A DNA stretch of 64,000 nt from Streptomyces sp. V4I2. Its GTDB lineage: Bacteria; Actinomycetota; Actinomycetes; Streptomycetales; Streptomycetaceae. Numbering within the stretch: the first letter of the stretch is position 1; each line of letters opens with the position of its first letter. The position numbers and the translations under genes are program-made. Shown piece after piece: positions 16,837 to 25,113 of the stretch. Location of the stretch: NCBI RefSeq assembly GCF_030817655.1, contig NZ_JAUSZM010000003.1:5704001-5768000 (forward strand), read 5' to 3'. The notes beneath the pieces were generated by a model. That model worked only from the letters and a program-made list of their open reading frames with translations. It did not search any database and had not been told where the DNA came from.

Positions 16837-16872
16837 AGCTGGGGCCCGCACCCCAAGGTGCGGGCCCCAGCT
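16837..16872 (-). terminator. Terminator hairpin of the second cold-shock gene
   Basis: agctggggcccgcacc-ccaa-ggtgcgggccccagct: perfect 16-bp stem with a 4-base loop, 24 bp after the csp stop. Confidence 0.88.
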
Positions 16873-16896
16873 GCGAAGTCAGCGTCTGATTCAGCG

Positions 16897-17100
16897 TCAG
16901 GCGGGGACGATGTTCTCGGCCGTCGGGCCCTTCTGGCCCTGCGCGATGTCGAAGGACACCTTCTGACCCTCCTGCAGCTCGCGGAAGCCCTGGGCGGCGA
17001 TGTTCGAGTAGTGGGCGAAGACGTCGGGGCCGCCGCCGTCCTGCTCGATGAAGCCGAAGCCCTTTTCCGCGTTGAACCACTTCACGGTGCCGGTAGCCAT
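16897..17100 (-). CDS. Cold-shock protein (CspA family, second copy)
   Basis: 67 residues with RNP1 KGFGFI and RNP2 DVFAHY. It differs from the 11006-11209 protein at about nine positions, such as ADVF versus PDVF and FDVTQGQ versus FDIAQGQ. Start ATG at 17100 follows AAAGGAG with ideal spacing. It is upstream of the DEAD-box helicase in the same direction, with a terminator between, so each probably has its own transcript, with some read-through possible. RNA chaperone role as for the family. Confidence 0.95.
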   Translation of the reverse strand: MATGTVKWFNAEKGFGFIEQDGGGPDVFAHYSNIAAQGFRELQEGQKVSFDIAQGQKGPTAENIVPA

Positions 17101-17150
17101 ATTGTTCTCCTTTGGGACGGTGTTCGGAGTTTGCCGTGTGCGCACTCCGG

Positions 17151-17206
17151 TCGCCGTGATGATCAGCCCGTCGGAAAAAACCTTCTGGCAACCACACCTG
17201 CAACTG
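17151..17206 (-). promoter_or_regulatory. Conserved leader of the second cold-shock gene
   Basis: Read on the minus strand this contains CAGTTGCAG, TGTGGTTGCCA, a GGTTTTTTCCG block and TGATCATCACGGCGA, in the same order and spacing as 10893-10954 upstream of the other csp gene. Confidence 0.6.
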
Positions 17207-17333
17207 AGATCGACAGTAGCATGGCGCGATCGGCCGTGCACGGTCGATGATTTCGCTCAGTCTGTCGACCGGGGAATACTCATCGCGCCTCGCGCCGATT
17301 TCTCACTTCACGGTCACAGATATTGCTCCGTTT

Positions 17334-17504
17334 TCAGCGGATGGGCCGCCGACGGAGGCGCCGGGCGCCTCGTACGGTGATGAAGGCCACATCGGCCAGG
17401 AACAGCACGATGCCGATGGCCAGCAGGTAGCCCAGACCGTCCGCCGCCGCGCCGATGATGCCCAGCGTGACGGCCACCAGGAGGAGCAGCAGGAAGGCCA
17501 CCAT
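17334..17504 (-). CDS. Small membrane protein (56 aa)
   Basis: 56 residues from ATG at 17504; GGAGGTG lies upstream and a longer frame to 17573 would overlap the PRC-barrel gene. Two adjacent hydrophobic stretches, FLLLLLVAVTLGIIGAAADG and GYLLAIGIVLFLADVAFITV, then an Arg-rich cytoplasmic tail. Such short two-helix proteins are common near PRC-barrel or stress genes in streptomycetes. No known role. It starts 34 bp after the PRC-barrel stop, so the two are probably co-transcribed. Confidence 0.65.
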   Translation of the reverse strand: MVAFLLLLLVAVTLGIIGAAADGLGYLLAIGIVLFLADVAFITVRGARRLRRRPIR

Positions 17505-17538
17505 CAACTCGAACACCTCCTGGTGCCGCGGGTGGGGT

Positions 17539-17895
17539 TCACCGGCGCGCGAGTTGGCGTTCGCCGTTGGCACCCGGCCGGTACTTCATGCCGTAGTGCT
17601 GGAAGATCTCTTCCTCCCGCTCGGCGGGCAGGACGTCGTCCGTGCCGATGGAAGGGGCCTTCCGTACCTCCCCGCGTGGGTGGGAGACCTTGACGTAGTC
17701 GGGCCCGAGGACGGCCTCGTCGAGCGGTACGAAGACCAGTCGCCGGCGGGAGGGCAGACCGGTGCGGACGGTGGCCACGGCCGGTTCGTCCGTGGTCGTG
17801 TCGACGTAGATCGCCTCGAGCATGCCGATCCTGTGGCCCTTCGGATCGACCACGTCGTGGTTGCGCCACTCGCGGATGTCGGCTGGACGAATCAT
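17539..17895 (-). CDS. PRC-barrel domain protein
   Basis: 118 residues. One PRC-barrel beta domain: ADIREWRNHDVVDPKGHRIG, then MLEAIYVDTTTDEPA and VFVPLDEAVLGPDYVKVSHP, followed by a charged tail ending with QHYGMKYRPGA. These small domains, named after photosynthetic reaction-centre H subunits and the RNA-maturation protein RimM, bind proteins or RNA. ATG at 17895 follows GGGAG. Function in this organism unknown; stress-related expression is suggested only by its neighbours. Confidence 0.85.
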   Translation of the reverse strand: MIRPADIREWRNHDVVDPKGHRIGMLEAIYVDTTTDEPAVATVRTGLPSRRRLVFVPLDEAVLGPDYVKVSHPRGEVRKAPSIGTDDVLPAEREEEIFQHYGMKYRPGANGERQLARR

Positions 17896-17995
17896 GCCTG
17901 CTCCCTGTGATCTGGCCCACTTGTCATCGTATGACCGGAAGTACCCTCCGGCACCAGGGCGTACCCGGCCGTTGTGGTCGTGGTTCCGGGCAGCG

Positions 17996-18028
17996 GACAG
18001 CCCCCGGGCTCGTGGCCCGGGGGCTGTC
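17996..18028 (-). terminator. Terminator hairpin after the NocE-like gene
   Basis: gacagcccccgggc-tcgtg-gcccgggggctgtc: 14-bp stem with a 5-base loop, 17 bp beyond the stop of the NocE-like gene. Confidence 0.85.
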
Positions 18029-18044
18029 TGTCGTGCCGGCTCCC

Positions 18045-21000
18045 CTACTTCTGCGGGGACGGGGATGCCGTAGTGGCGTCCGAGGGTTCGGCGGGCAGGG
18101 GCTCGAAGGCCAGGGCGTCCCAGGCGATCGAGTCGTCGCCGGTGCCGTCGGCCGTGTCCGAGCTCAGGGAGACGGTCGGGGTGCCGTGGAACTCGTACGA
18201 GTCCAGGGAGACCCAGGTGTTCTTGCCGCCGGTGTCCTGGGAGATCGTCTTCTCGACGACGGTTCCGTCACCCAGATCGATGCGGTACGTCGCCTGGCCG
18301 GTGTTGGCCTCGTGGTCGGGCAGGTGGACCAGGACCCGCGCCCAGCCGTCGATCGACCGGTCGGGCGTCCAGGTGCCGGTGACGACCGAATCGGTGTAGG
18401 TCGGCACGCGGGTGTGGGTGAACCAGAAGTGGCCGCCGAAGCCCGAACCGAGCTGATGGAAGTCGATCTTCGACGGGTAGACGGTCGCGCCGTTCTGCTG
18501 GGCGGAGCCGAAGGTGAACGACAGGGTGCCCCGGCTGGTCCAGTTCTTCTCGCCGGCGCAGGGGTTGGTACTGCCCACCCGGAACTTCACCGTGTTCGGC
18601 ACGTCGTCCACGATCAGCGCGTTCGCGGGGAGGGTGGAGGCGCAGGACGCCGGGCGGGGTGACGTGGCCTTCGGCTCGGGGTCGGTCGCCTCGTAGGCCA
18701 GCACCTCGGTGCCGCACGTGGCGGTGCAGTCCGTCCACGTCGACGCCTCGTGCCACCAGCACTTGAAGTCGTCCCGCTGGCAAGGGCCCTCGGGCTGGCT
18801 GGATCCCTCGACCTTGCGGGGCTTGGAGGTGTCGCACTCGTTGGCGGCCGGATCGCAGAAGGCGTCGTGCGGCGGCTGGGCGTCCGGCGCCTTGCCGGTC
18901 GGCCAGGTGCCGACGGTGAAGGCCGGGCCGGTCGTGCCGGTCGTCGGGTCGGTCTTCTGCTGGGAGTACGCGGCCCAGCCCAGGACCCGCTCCGGGTAGG
19001 TCCACAGGTTGGGGGTGCGGGCGTCGTCGTAGCCGGACGACAGGAACATCTTCCGGTCCGGCGGGTAGAGGCCGTTGGCCGGGTTGTTGAACCAGCCGAG
19101 GCCCCAGGGGGCGGCCGCGTCAGATGCGTCGGGCTGGTTGAAGCCGCTGTTGTACGCCCACAGCGCGAACCACCAGTTCTCCAGGTACCGGGGGTCACCG
19201 CCGTTGGCGAGAATGCCCTGCTTGTACAGCTGGTTCCACTTGTCCTGGAGGATCTGCACACTGGCGGCGATGTTGGCCGCGTAGTCGACGGTGATCGCCT
19301 TCTGCTGCTCGGCGGTGTAGGTGGTGTCCGAGCGGGCCATGCCGCTGGTCACCTGGCCGATGCCGTAACCGCAGTCGGCGGCCGACCAGTCGACGGTGTG
19401 GACGCTGCCGCCGTTGCCGTAGTAGCCGCCCTGGATGAAGTTGCCGCTCTCGCCCGCGGCCGCCCGGGAGGTGGCCTGCACGAGGTTGGACTCCTGGGTG
19501 AGCACCCCGAGCATGATCTGCGCGGGCACCCGGCCGCCGCCTTCGAGCGCGACCGGCGGGAACATCCCCTGCGGGGTGTACGACGAGAGGTCGGTGCCGT
19601 TCCAGCCGGACCGGCGGCGGACGTCGAGCTTGCCCTGTACGGCGAGGTCGGTCGCCCACTCGACCATGGCGGGGGACGGCTGGAGCGCCTGGAGTTCCGG
19701 GTCGTTGCGGGTGACGGCGCAGGCGCGGTCGGGATCGGTGGTGGTGTGCTCGGGGCTGTCGTCGTCGGCGCTGTCCAGCCGCATGGCGGCCGACGGGCTC
19801 TCGACGCTGTTCGTGTGCAGGGCGGCCGACGGGTCCTCCGCGACGCTGTTCGTGTGCAGGGCGGCCGACGGGTCCTCCGCGACGCTGTTCGTGGTGATGC
19901 CGGTCGACTGGTCGTCCGCGCTCCGGCCCAGGGCCGGGGACTGCTCGGCGCCCTGGCTCTGCCGCGGTGCCTCGGGCTTCACCCGGAAGTCGAAGGCCGC
20001 GCCGGTGTCGGTTGCCAGGGCGTTGATGCCGACCGGCTGGGCGGCGCCGTCGGCCGCGACCACGGTGACGGTGTCGCCGCCGGCCGCCTCGCCGCCGTTG
20101 CTGACGCGGGTCAGGGCGAGATCACCGGTGGTGGAGACCTCGGACGCGGCCGGGACGTCGAGGACCCGCCAGTCCTGCGGCCAGCTCTTCGGCAGTACGG
20201 AGCCCGGTGTGTCCTCCTGCGCGCCCTTCCCGGTCACGAAGACGTGGCCGCCGGTGCCGTGCACCGCCAGGGCCCCGAGTGCGCCGGAGCCGAGCAGCCG
20301 GTCCGAGCCGGCGTCCGTGACCCGGCGGACCTCCACCTTCTTCCCGGCGGCCGGAACCTGGTAGGCGAGGCCGCTGTGCGCGTCCGGCACCAGCCGGAAC
20401 GGCGTCCCCTCTGTTGTACGGGCCAGGGTGTGGACGTCGCCCTGCCGGTCCACCGACACGACCGAGTCGCCGGTGGCCGCCGCGATGCCGGTCCCGAAGG
20501 GCACGGCCGAGGTGACCTGACCGGGCACGGTCTGCTCACGCGTCACGCTCGCCCGCCGCGCGTCGACGGTCAGCAGTTGCGTGCCCTCGCCCTGCGGCCG
20601 GGACAGCACGGCCTGTTCGCCGTCGCCGCAGCCGGGGTTGAAGTAGGCGAGGGAGACCAGCTCCGGCAGCTTGGTCACCGTGCCGTCCACCAGGTCGACC
20701 ACGGCCGCGAACGCGCCCTGCTGGAAGCCCAGTTGGTCGTTGATCACCTGCCGGGGCGCGTAGACCACCACGGCACGGTCGCCCGACGCCGTCACACAGC
20801 TCTGCCCGATCCACTGGTCGGTGTCGGTGCCCGGCTCGGACAGGGTGGCCGCGGTGCGCCACTTGTAGGCCTTGGCGGCATCGGCGACCAGTACGTGCAG
20901 TCCGGTGCCGTCTCCGTCGTAGGTGACGACGCGGTCGTCGGACTGCCGCCAGCCGGACGGAAGTTGGGAGGTGTCGGTCACCCGGTCCGGCAGCGGCGTG

Positions 21001-21116
21001 GCACCGGGCCGGGACGAGCCGGTCAGGGCCGCCGACGCCAGCGGTGCGACGAGCGCCATCGCCAGTACGGCTGTCCCGCCGGCCACGAGTATCCGACCGC
21101 GTCGACTCTTCGGCAC
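18045..21116 (-). CDS. Large secreted NocE-like protein with golvesin-type C-terminal domain
   Basis: 1023 residues from GTG at 21116, which gives a standard signal peptide (ILVAGGTAVLAMALVAPLASA) and has GGAGGAAGG 12 bp upstream; a TTG at 21188 would add 24 residues. Residues ~30-400 look like a beta-propeller. Residues ~420-450 hold near-perfect 13-residue repeats of TNSVAEDPSAALH encoded by 39-bp tandem repeats. A lysozyme/transglycosylase-like stretch follows (ESNLVQATSRAAAGES, CGYGIGQVTSGMA). The end (LDLGDGTVVEK... DDSIAWDALAF) matches the golvesin C-terminal module. NocE was named from the nocardicin cluster, but homologues are general secreted proteins. Possibly acts on the cell wall; not proven. 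Confidence 0.75.
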   Translation of the reverse strand: MPKSRRGRILVAGGTAVLAMALVAPLASAALTGSSRPGATPLPDRVTDTSQLPSGWRQSDDRVVTYDGDGTGLHVLVADAAKAYKWRTAATLSEPGTDTDQWIGQSCVTASGDRAVVVYAPRQVINDQLGFQQGAFAAVVDLVDGTVTKLPELVSLAYFNPGCGDGEQAVLSRPQGEGTQLLTVDARRASVTREQTVPGQVTSAVPFGTGIAAATGDSVVSVDRQGDVHTLARTTEGTPFRLVPDAHSGLAYQVPAAGKKVEVRRVTDAGSDRLLGSGALGALAVHGTGGHVFVTGKGAQEDTPGSVLPKSWPQDWRVLDVPAASEVSTTGDLALTRVSNGGEAAGGDTVTVVAADGAAQPVGINALATDTGAAFDFRVKPEAPRQSQGAEQSPALGRSADDQSTGITTNSVAEDPSAALHTNSVAEDPSAALHTNSVESPSAAMRLDSADDDSPEHTTTDPDRACAVTRNDPELQALQPSPAMVEWATDLAVQGKLDVRRRSGWNGTDLSSYTPQGMFPPVALEGGGRVPAQIMLGVLTQESNLVQATSRAAAGESGNFIQGGYYGNGGSVHTVDWSAADCGYGIGQVTSGMARSDTTYTAEQQKAITVDYAANIAASVQILQDKWNQLYKQGILANGGDPRYLENWWFALWAYNSGFNQPDASDAAAPWGLGWFNNPANGLYPPDRKMFLSSGYDDARTPNLWTYPERVLGWAAYSQQKTDPTTGTTGPAFTVGTWPTGKAPDAQPPHDAFCDPAANECDTSKPRKVEGSSQPEGPCQRDDFKCWWHEASTWTDCTATCGTEVLAYEATDPEPKATSPRPASCASTLPANALIVDDVPNTVKFRVGSTNPCAGEKNWTSRGTLSFTFGSAQQNGATVYPSKIDFHQLGSGFGGHFWFTHTRVPTYTDSVVTGTWTPDRSIDGWARVLVHLPDHEANTGQATYRIDLGDGTVVEKTISQDTGGKNTWVSLDSYEFHGTPTVSLSSDTADGTGDDSIAWDALAFEPLPAEPSDATTASPSPQK

Positions 21117-21456
21117 CCGCCAGCGGTGCCTTCCTCCGGGGTTTTCACGAGAAGCGCGCAAGGCATTCCGTCCGGGTTCATTTTTCAAGGTCTGGTACCG
21201 GCTTTGATGGTTCCCCCTGGCCGGTGAGCGGAAGTTATCAGTCCGCTATGACTGCAGTTGGCGCCCGGGGAGCGCTACCGGGGGGTATCCACGAAATATC
21301 CACGAGAGAGTGAGAGCAATTCATCTCTCGCTCCGCAGCGTCGAGTTGCTGTCACATTTCGTGAACTCCCGCCTCGGCCACAAGGCTGATCCGCGGGGCC
21401 TCGACCGCGGGTTACGCTGCGTTCCAATTCACCTGTGCGAACCGAAGGATCAGCAC

Positions 21457-21963
21457 GTGTCGTCGAAGAACAGTCGCCTCAGAATTGCTCTCCTGGCTGT
21501 CGTCGTGGGCCTGGCCGGTCTCGCCGCGGCGGGACCCGCCGCGGCGGCCACCCCACAGCACACCGCCGCGGCGGTGTCGTCCGTACCCGCCGAGCCCGTA
21601 CTCGTCGACTTCGTGGACCTGCCCACGGCCCCCCTCGTGGCCGACGGCGAGCAGCACGAGTTCACGGTCACCTACCGCAACGCATCGTCGGCGGACCAGA
21701 CCGTCGCCCCGCAGCTCCTGGTGGAGTCGCCGGACGCGGGACCGTTCCTCGAGCCCTCGGACATCACCGTCGAGCGGCGCACCCCGGGCGGCTGCTGGAA
21801 GGCCGTCGAGCTCGGAAGCCAGACCGGCACGCTGTACACGGACCTCGCGACCGCCCAGCGCACCCTGCACGCGGGCGACAGCCTCACCGCCGTCTACCGC
21901 GTCACGGTCACCGACCCGGAGGCCGAGGGCACGGTGCACCCGAGGGTGGCCCTGTACGGCTGA
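21457..21963 (+). CDS. Secreted small beta-sandwich protein
   Basis: 168 residues from GTG at 21457, with GAAGGA eight bases upstream. Signal peptide LRIALLAVVVGLAGLAAAG, then a single Ig-like domain (VLVDFVDLPTAPLVADGEQH, EFTVTYRNASSADQ, TPGGCWKAVELGSQTGTLYT, and GDSLTAVYRVTV at the end). No catalytic motif. Divergent from the NocE-like gene and separated by 340 bp with no other gene. A strong terminator follows. Confidence 0.72.
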   Translation: MSSKNSRLRIALLAVVVGLAGLAAAGPAAAATPQHTAAAVSSVPAEPVLVDFVDLPTAPLVADGEQHEFTVTYRNASSADQTVAPQLLVESPDAGPFLEPSDITVERRTPGGCWKAVELGSQTGTLYTDLATAQRTLHAGDSLTAVYRVTVTDPEAEGTVHPRVALYG

Positions 21964-21997
21964 GCCCGACGCCCGGCATCCGATCACCCTGCACAGC

Positions 21998-22030
21998 AAG
22001 AAGGCCCGGGTCCGAGACCCGGGCCTTCTT
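21998..22030 (+). terminator. Terminator hairpin with T-rich tail
   Basis: aagaaggcccgggtc-cga-gacccgggccttctt: perfect 15-bp arms and 3-base loop, 35 bp after the stop of the secreted beta-sandwich gene. Confidence 0.88.
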
Positions 22031-22036
22031 GTGGTG

Positions 22037-22066
22037 TTGGACGTGCTTGGACGTGCTTGGACGTGC
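22037..22066. repeat. 10-bp tandem repeat (ttggacgtgc x3)
   Basis: Three exact copies of ttggacgtgc, directly after the terminator. Not 3-phased, so not coding. Confidence 0.8.
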
Positions 22067-22074
22067 TTGGGGCG

Positions 22075-22155
22075 TCACGCCGCCGACAGGACCACGAAGC
22101 GGCCGATGCCGGCGAGGCCGGAGGCGCCGAGGTAGACGATCTGCTCGGTGAGCAT
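22075..22155 (-). CDS. Possible 26-residue ORF
   Basis: ATG at 22155 to a stop at 22075 encodes a short, mostly hydrophobic peptide beginning MLTEQIVYLGASGLAGIGRF. Codon use fits coding, but there is no good ribosome site; it may be the end of a lost gene. The rest of 22156-22385 shows nothing else. Confidence 0.2.
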   Translation of the reverse strand: MLTEQIVYLGASGLAGIGRFVVLSAA

Positions 22156-22385
22156 CCCCGGGCGGCGACTGCACCAGGTGCAGGATGAATGTTGAAGCCG
22201 GGTCGGCTCGTACGGGGGCGCCGCCCCAGCACCGGCCCCTGACGCCGGCCCACCCCGCTTGCCCGCGGACGGGGAGTTGATGAAGCCGGGCCGGCGCCCT
22301 GAACCACGAACCGGCCCCGCAATCCGGGTACGGATGCGAGGCCGGTCGCGGTCTGCCGCTGCTGTTGCCGGTTCGGGGTCGTGGC

Positions 22386-22946
22386 TCAGAGGCCGAACTC
22401 CTGGGGGGAGACGCCCAGTACGGAGCAGGCCTCGCGGAGGATCTGCTCCTCGGCCGGCGCGACGTAGCCGTCCGCGCCCGCGACGACGAAGCCGGTCTGT
22501 ACGACCGCCCTGGCCTCCGTCGGCTTCTTCGCGGCCTTGGCGATCTCCTGCATGGCCGCGGCCTTGCCCTGCTGGAAGTTGAGCGCCAGCTGGTCGACGT
22601 GCTTGTTGAAGCGCTGGCGCAGCTGTTCGGACGGGAAGTTCTGCAGGACGTCGTTGTTCAGGATCAGCGACTCCACGTGCTGCCGCTCGGCCGGGTCGAC
22701 ATGCCCGTCGGCGGCGGCGACCAGGGCGCACATGGCCATGCTGGCGTCACGGTAGGCGCCGCTCTTCAGCTCCGTCTTGAGGGACGTGAGCTGGGTCTTC
22801 AGGGTGCTGACCAGCTGAGCCCGCGATCCCCCGGCCGAACCCGAACCCGAACCCGGGCGCCCGTGTCCGCCGCCGGCGCTCCGTGTCCCCTGCGCCTGCT
22901 GCTGCAGACCCTTGGCCTGGTCCTTGATCCGATCCCACATCGCCAT
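22386..22946 (-). CDS. TerB-like tellurite-resistance family protein
   Basis: 186 residues from ATG at 22946. A short amphipathic start (WDRIKDQAKGLQQQAQ) and a Gly/Ser linker are followed by a TerB-type helical domain with its paired acidic metal-binding loops: ALVAAADGHVDPAERQHVES near residue 75 and GFVVAGADGYVAPAEEQIL near 155. TerB family proteins bind calcium and sit at the inner membrane in stress-response systems. Here there are no other ter genes nearby, so the role is uncertain. A terminator hairpin lies ~95 bp upstream, so it has its own promoter. Confidence 0.85.
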   Translation of the reverse strand: MAMWDRIKDQAKGLQQQAQGTRSAGGGHGRPGSGSGSAGGSRAQLVSTLKTQLTSLKTELKSGAYRDASMAMCALVAAADGHVDPAERQHVESLILNNDVLQNFPSEQLRQRFNKHVDQLALNFQQGKAAAMQEIAKAAKKPTEARAVVQTGFVVAGADGYVAPAEEQILREACSVLGVSPQEFGL

Positions 22947-23040
22947 GCGTGCCACCTCGGCTTCAGCCCACGTCGTTCCGGTCGCGCGCGTGCGTTCCGC
23001 GCGTCCTTCTGCAACGCCCGTCGGCTCCCCGAAGTTCCAT

Positions 23041-23070
23041 GGCTCCCTGCCGGGCGCCCGGCAGGGAGCC
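23041..23070 (-). terminator. Terminator hairpin after the tripeptidyl-peptidase gene
   Basis: ggctccctgccggg-cg-cccggcagggagcc: perfect 14-bp arms, 2-base loop, ~80 bp beyond the stop of the hydrolase gene at 23152. Confidence 0.8.
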
Positions 23071-23151
23071 CGGCCCAACCGGTCCTTGACCAGGTAGCCG
23101 ACCCGCTCGTGCCGCCGCCCAGCAGCTTCGCGGCGTACGACTGCCGGCGGG

Positions 23152-24786
23152 TCAGCGCAGGACGCCGAGGTGGTCGAGGCGGTCGCTCACACCGTTGCGG
23201 AGTTCGCCGAGCGTCGTGCCGGGCGGGGCCACCGTGGGTGTGGAGGAGGGCGGCTGGGTCTCGTCCGCGCAGGTCGTGCCCCGGGCCGGGACCTTCAGGT
23301 CCACCAGGTAGGCCGTGACCGCGTCCGTCGCACAGGCGCTCCTGCCGAAGGCGGTGTGACCCTCGGCCTTGAAGGTGAGCAGCGAGGCGTTGTCGAGCTC
23401 ACGGGACAGGGCCACCGCGTCCTGGTACGGGGTGTCCGGGTCGCCGGTGGTGCCGAGGACGAGGATCGGCGCGGAGCCCTCCGCGCGGAAGGAGCCGTCG
23501 TAGCGGCTGACGTGTTCGCCGGTCCACTGGGTGCAGGCGGTGGCGTGCTGGTGGTCGTAGGTCGGCGGGCCGTACGCCATGGCCGGGCCGAGCAGTGGTG
23601 CCGCCTCGGCGAAGGCGGTGACGTTCCGCTTCAGCAGGGCCGGGTCACTCGGGTAGTCCTTGTCGACGCACTCGACCGCCACGTTCGGGCCCAGGAAGTC
23701 GAAGCTGGCCGGGGACGGCGGCCGCAGCAGGAAGGACGTGTTGTCGCGCTGCTGCGCCTTGCGCAGGGCCTCGCCGAGCGAGGGCCAGATGACCTTGCCC
23801 TCGTTGATGTTGAACATCAGGCGGTAGACGAGGGTGTAGCCGTTCGCCTGCCCGCCGTTGGCGGTCGGCACCGGATCGGCGTCCAGGTCGCTCTTGAGCT
23901 TCTCGAACGCCGCCCGCGGATCGCCGTCGCCGAACCCGCAGGTGGCCGGGTCGGCGGCGCACCAGCCGAGGAAGCGGTCCATGGCGCCGTCCAGGGCGAG
24001 GTACTGGGGCCGGTCATAGGCGTACGGCCGGTCGGCGTAGTGCACCGGGTCGTACGCCCCGTCGAGCGCGAGGGCGCGCACCCGCTCGGGGAACAGGGCG
24101 GCGTAGACGGTTCCTATGTAGGTGCCGAACGACCGCCCGTAGTACGTCAGTTGGTCCTCGCCGAGCGCCTGGCGCAGCAGGTCGATGTCCCGGGCGACGT
24201 ACTCGGTGCCCACGTACGGCAGCAGGTCGCCCGCGTTGTCCTCGCACGCCTGGTCGAACTCGGCGGCCTGGCGTACGGCCGGTTCGAAGGCGTCCGGGCC
24301 GGGGGCGCCCTTGGCCTGCGTGACGGCCTGGGTGTACCGCTGGTCGTCCCAGCACTGCACCGCCGAGCTGCGCCCGACGCCGCGTACGTCGTACCCGAAG
24401 ACGTCGAAGGAGTCACGCAGGGCGGCCGGCAGGCTCGCGTAGTTGCCGCGGACGAAGTCCACTCCCGAGTTGCCGGGGCCGCCGGGCTGCAGGAAGAGGG
24501 TGCCCTTGCGCTGCGCCGGGTCCGCGGCCTTCTTGCGGATCACCGCCAGGGTCATGGTGCGGCCCTGCGGTTCCCGGTAGTCCACCGGCACCGCAGCGTT
24601 CGCGCACTCGAAGCCGTCCTGGCAGTCGGACCAGGTCAGGGACGGTACCGGGGGCGCCCCCTGGGCGGCCTTCGGGTCGGTCTGGGCGGCCATCACCTGG
24701 ACCCCCGTACCGGCGGCGGCCAGGGCGAGCGCGACGGCCCCGGCGATCCTGAAGCGCGCGAAGCCTCTCCGCGCCCGCGTAGTCAC
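23152..24786 (-). CDS. Secreted alpha/beta hydrolase, tripeptidyl-aminopeptidase type
   Basis: 544 residues from GTG at 24786, supported by GGGGGAA; a longer frame to 24849 lacks support. Signal peptide FRIAGAVALALAAAGTGVQV. The alpha/beta hydrolase core has HGxP-like GTLFLQPGGPGNSG, nucleophile Ser in YYGRSFGTYIG (~217), Asp in LGTTGDPDTPY (~447) and His in KAEGHTAFG (~476), the layout of S33 enzymes such as the SlpD/SlpE and Tap peptidases of Streptomyces, which remove N-terminal tripeptides from secreted proteins and growth substrates. Six cysteines suggest disulfides. Stands alone between terminators. Substrate specificity cannot be read from sequence. Confidence 0.88.
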   Translation of the reverse strand: MTTRARRGFARFRIAGAVALALAAAGTGVQVMAAQTDPKAAQGAPPVPSLTWSDCQDGFECANAAVPVDYREPQGRTMTLAVIRKKAADPAQRKGTLFLQPGGPGNSGVDFVRGNYASLPAALRDSFDVFGYDVRGVGRSSAVQCWDDQRYTQAVTQAKGAPGPDAFEPAVRQAAEFDQACEDNAGDLLPYVGTEYVARDIDLLRQALGEDQLTYYGRSFGTYIGTVYAALFPERVRALALDGAYDPVHYADRPYAYDRPQYLALDGAMDRFLGWCAADPATCGFGDGDPRAAFEKLKSDLDADPVPTANGGQANGYTLVYRLMFNINEGKVIWPSLGEALRKAQQRDNTSFLLRPPSPASFDFLGPNVAVECVDKDYPSDPALLKRNVTAFAEAAPLLGPAMAYGPPTYDHQHATACTQWTGEHVSRYDGSFRAEGSAPILVLGTTGDPDTPYQDAVALSRELDNASLLTFKAEGHTAFGRSACATDAVTAYLVDLKVPARGTTCADETQPPSSTPTVAPPGTTLGELRNGVSDRLDHLGVLR

Positions 24787-25031
24787 TGCGTGTTCCCCCT
24801 TGGGGCTGGTGCGATGCCAAGTACTCACTGGTCGAGGTGAGTTCGGCATGGCGGGTCGGGGACTGTCTAGCCGAACCCGAGGGGAAAGTGGGACACGAGT
24901 GGCGATGTGATCGCCCTTTTACGGGATCTCTCCACTACCCGGCGGTAGTTTCCGTGCCCGTGTCCGTCATCTCGGTGGCCTCGTCCGGGGCTGCAGCGCG
25001 GCCGACGAGGAGCCACCATGTCTCTGAGGGA

Positions 25032-25076
25032 GAGCCCTGGGAGCCCTGGGAGCCCTGGGAGCCCTGGGAGCCCTGA
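25032..25076. repeat. 9-bp tandem repeat (gagccctgg x5) before the glycosylase gene
   Basis: Five units of gagccctgg, the last ending a, lie ~38 bp before the ATG of the Fpg/Nei gene. In one frame they read as Ser-Pro-Gly repeats, but the more upstream starts this would need are not credible. Part of the 24787-25113 gap, which otherwise holds nothing. Confidence 0.75.
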
Positions 25077-25113
25077 GTGCCCCGGGTGCCCTCGGGGAGA
25101 GAGGACGTATCCC

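Noticed and set aside
18750..21227. 825-residue plus-strand frame opposite the NocE-like gene
   Set aside because: Composition typical of an antisense GC-rich shadow (Val/Gly/Arg repeats); the minus-strand protein has a signal peptide and domains.
22386..22946. Tellurium-resistance operon or phage-defence ter cluster
   Set aside because: A single TerB-like gene stands alone between terminators with no other ter genes.
14237..23070. Small RNA genes in the GC-rich hairpins
   Set aside because: They are perfect stems right after stop codons, which is what terminators look like; no separate promoter was seen.
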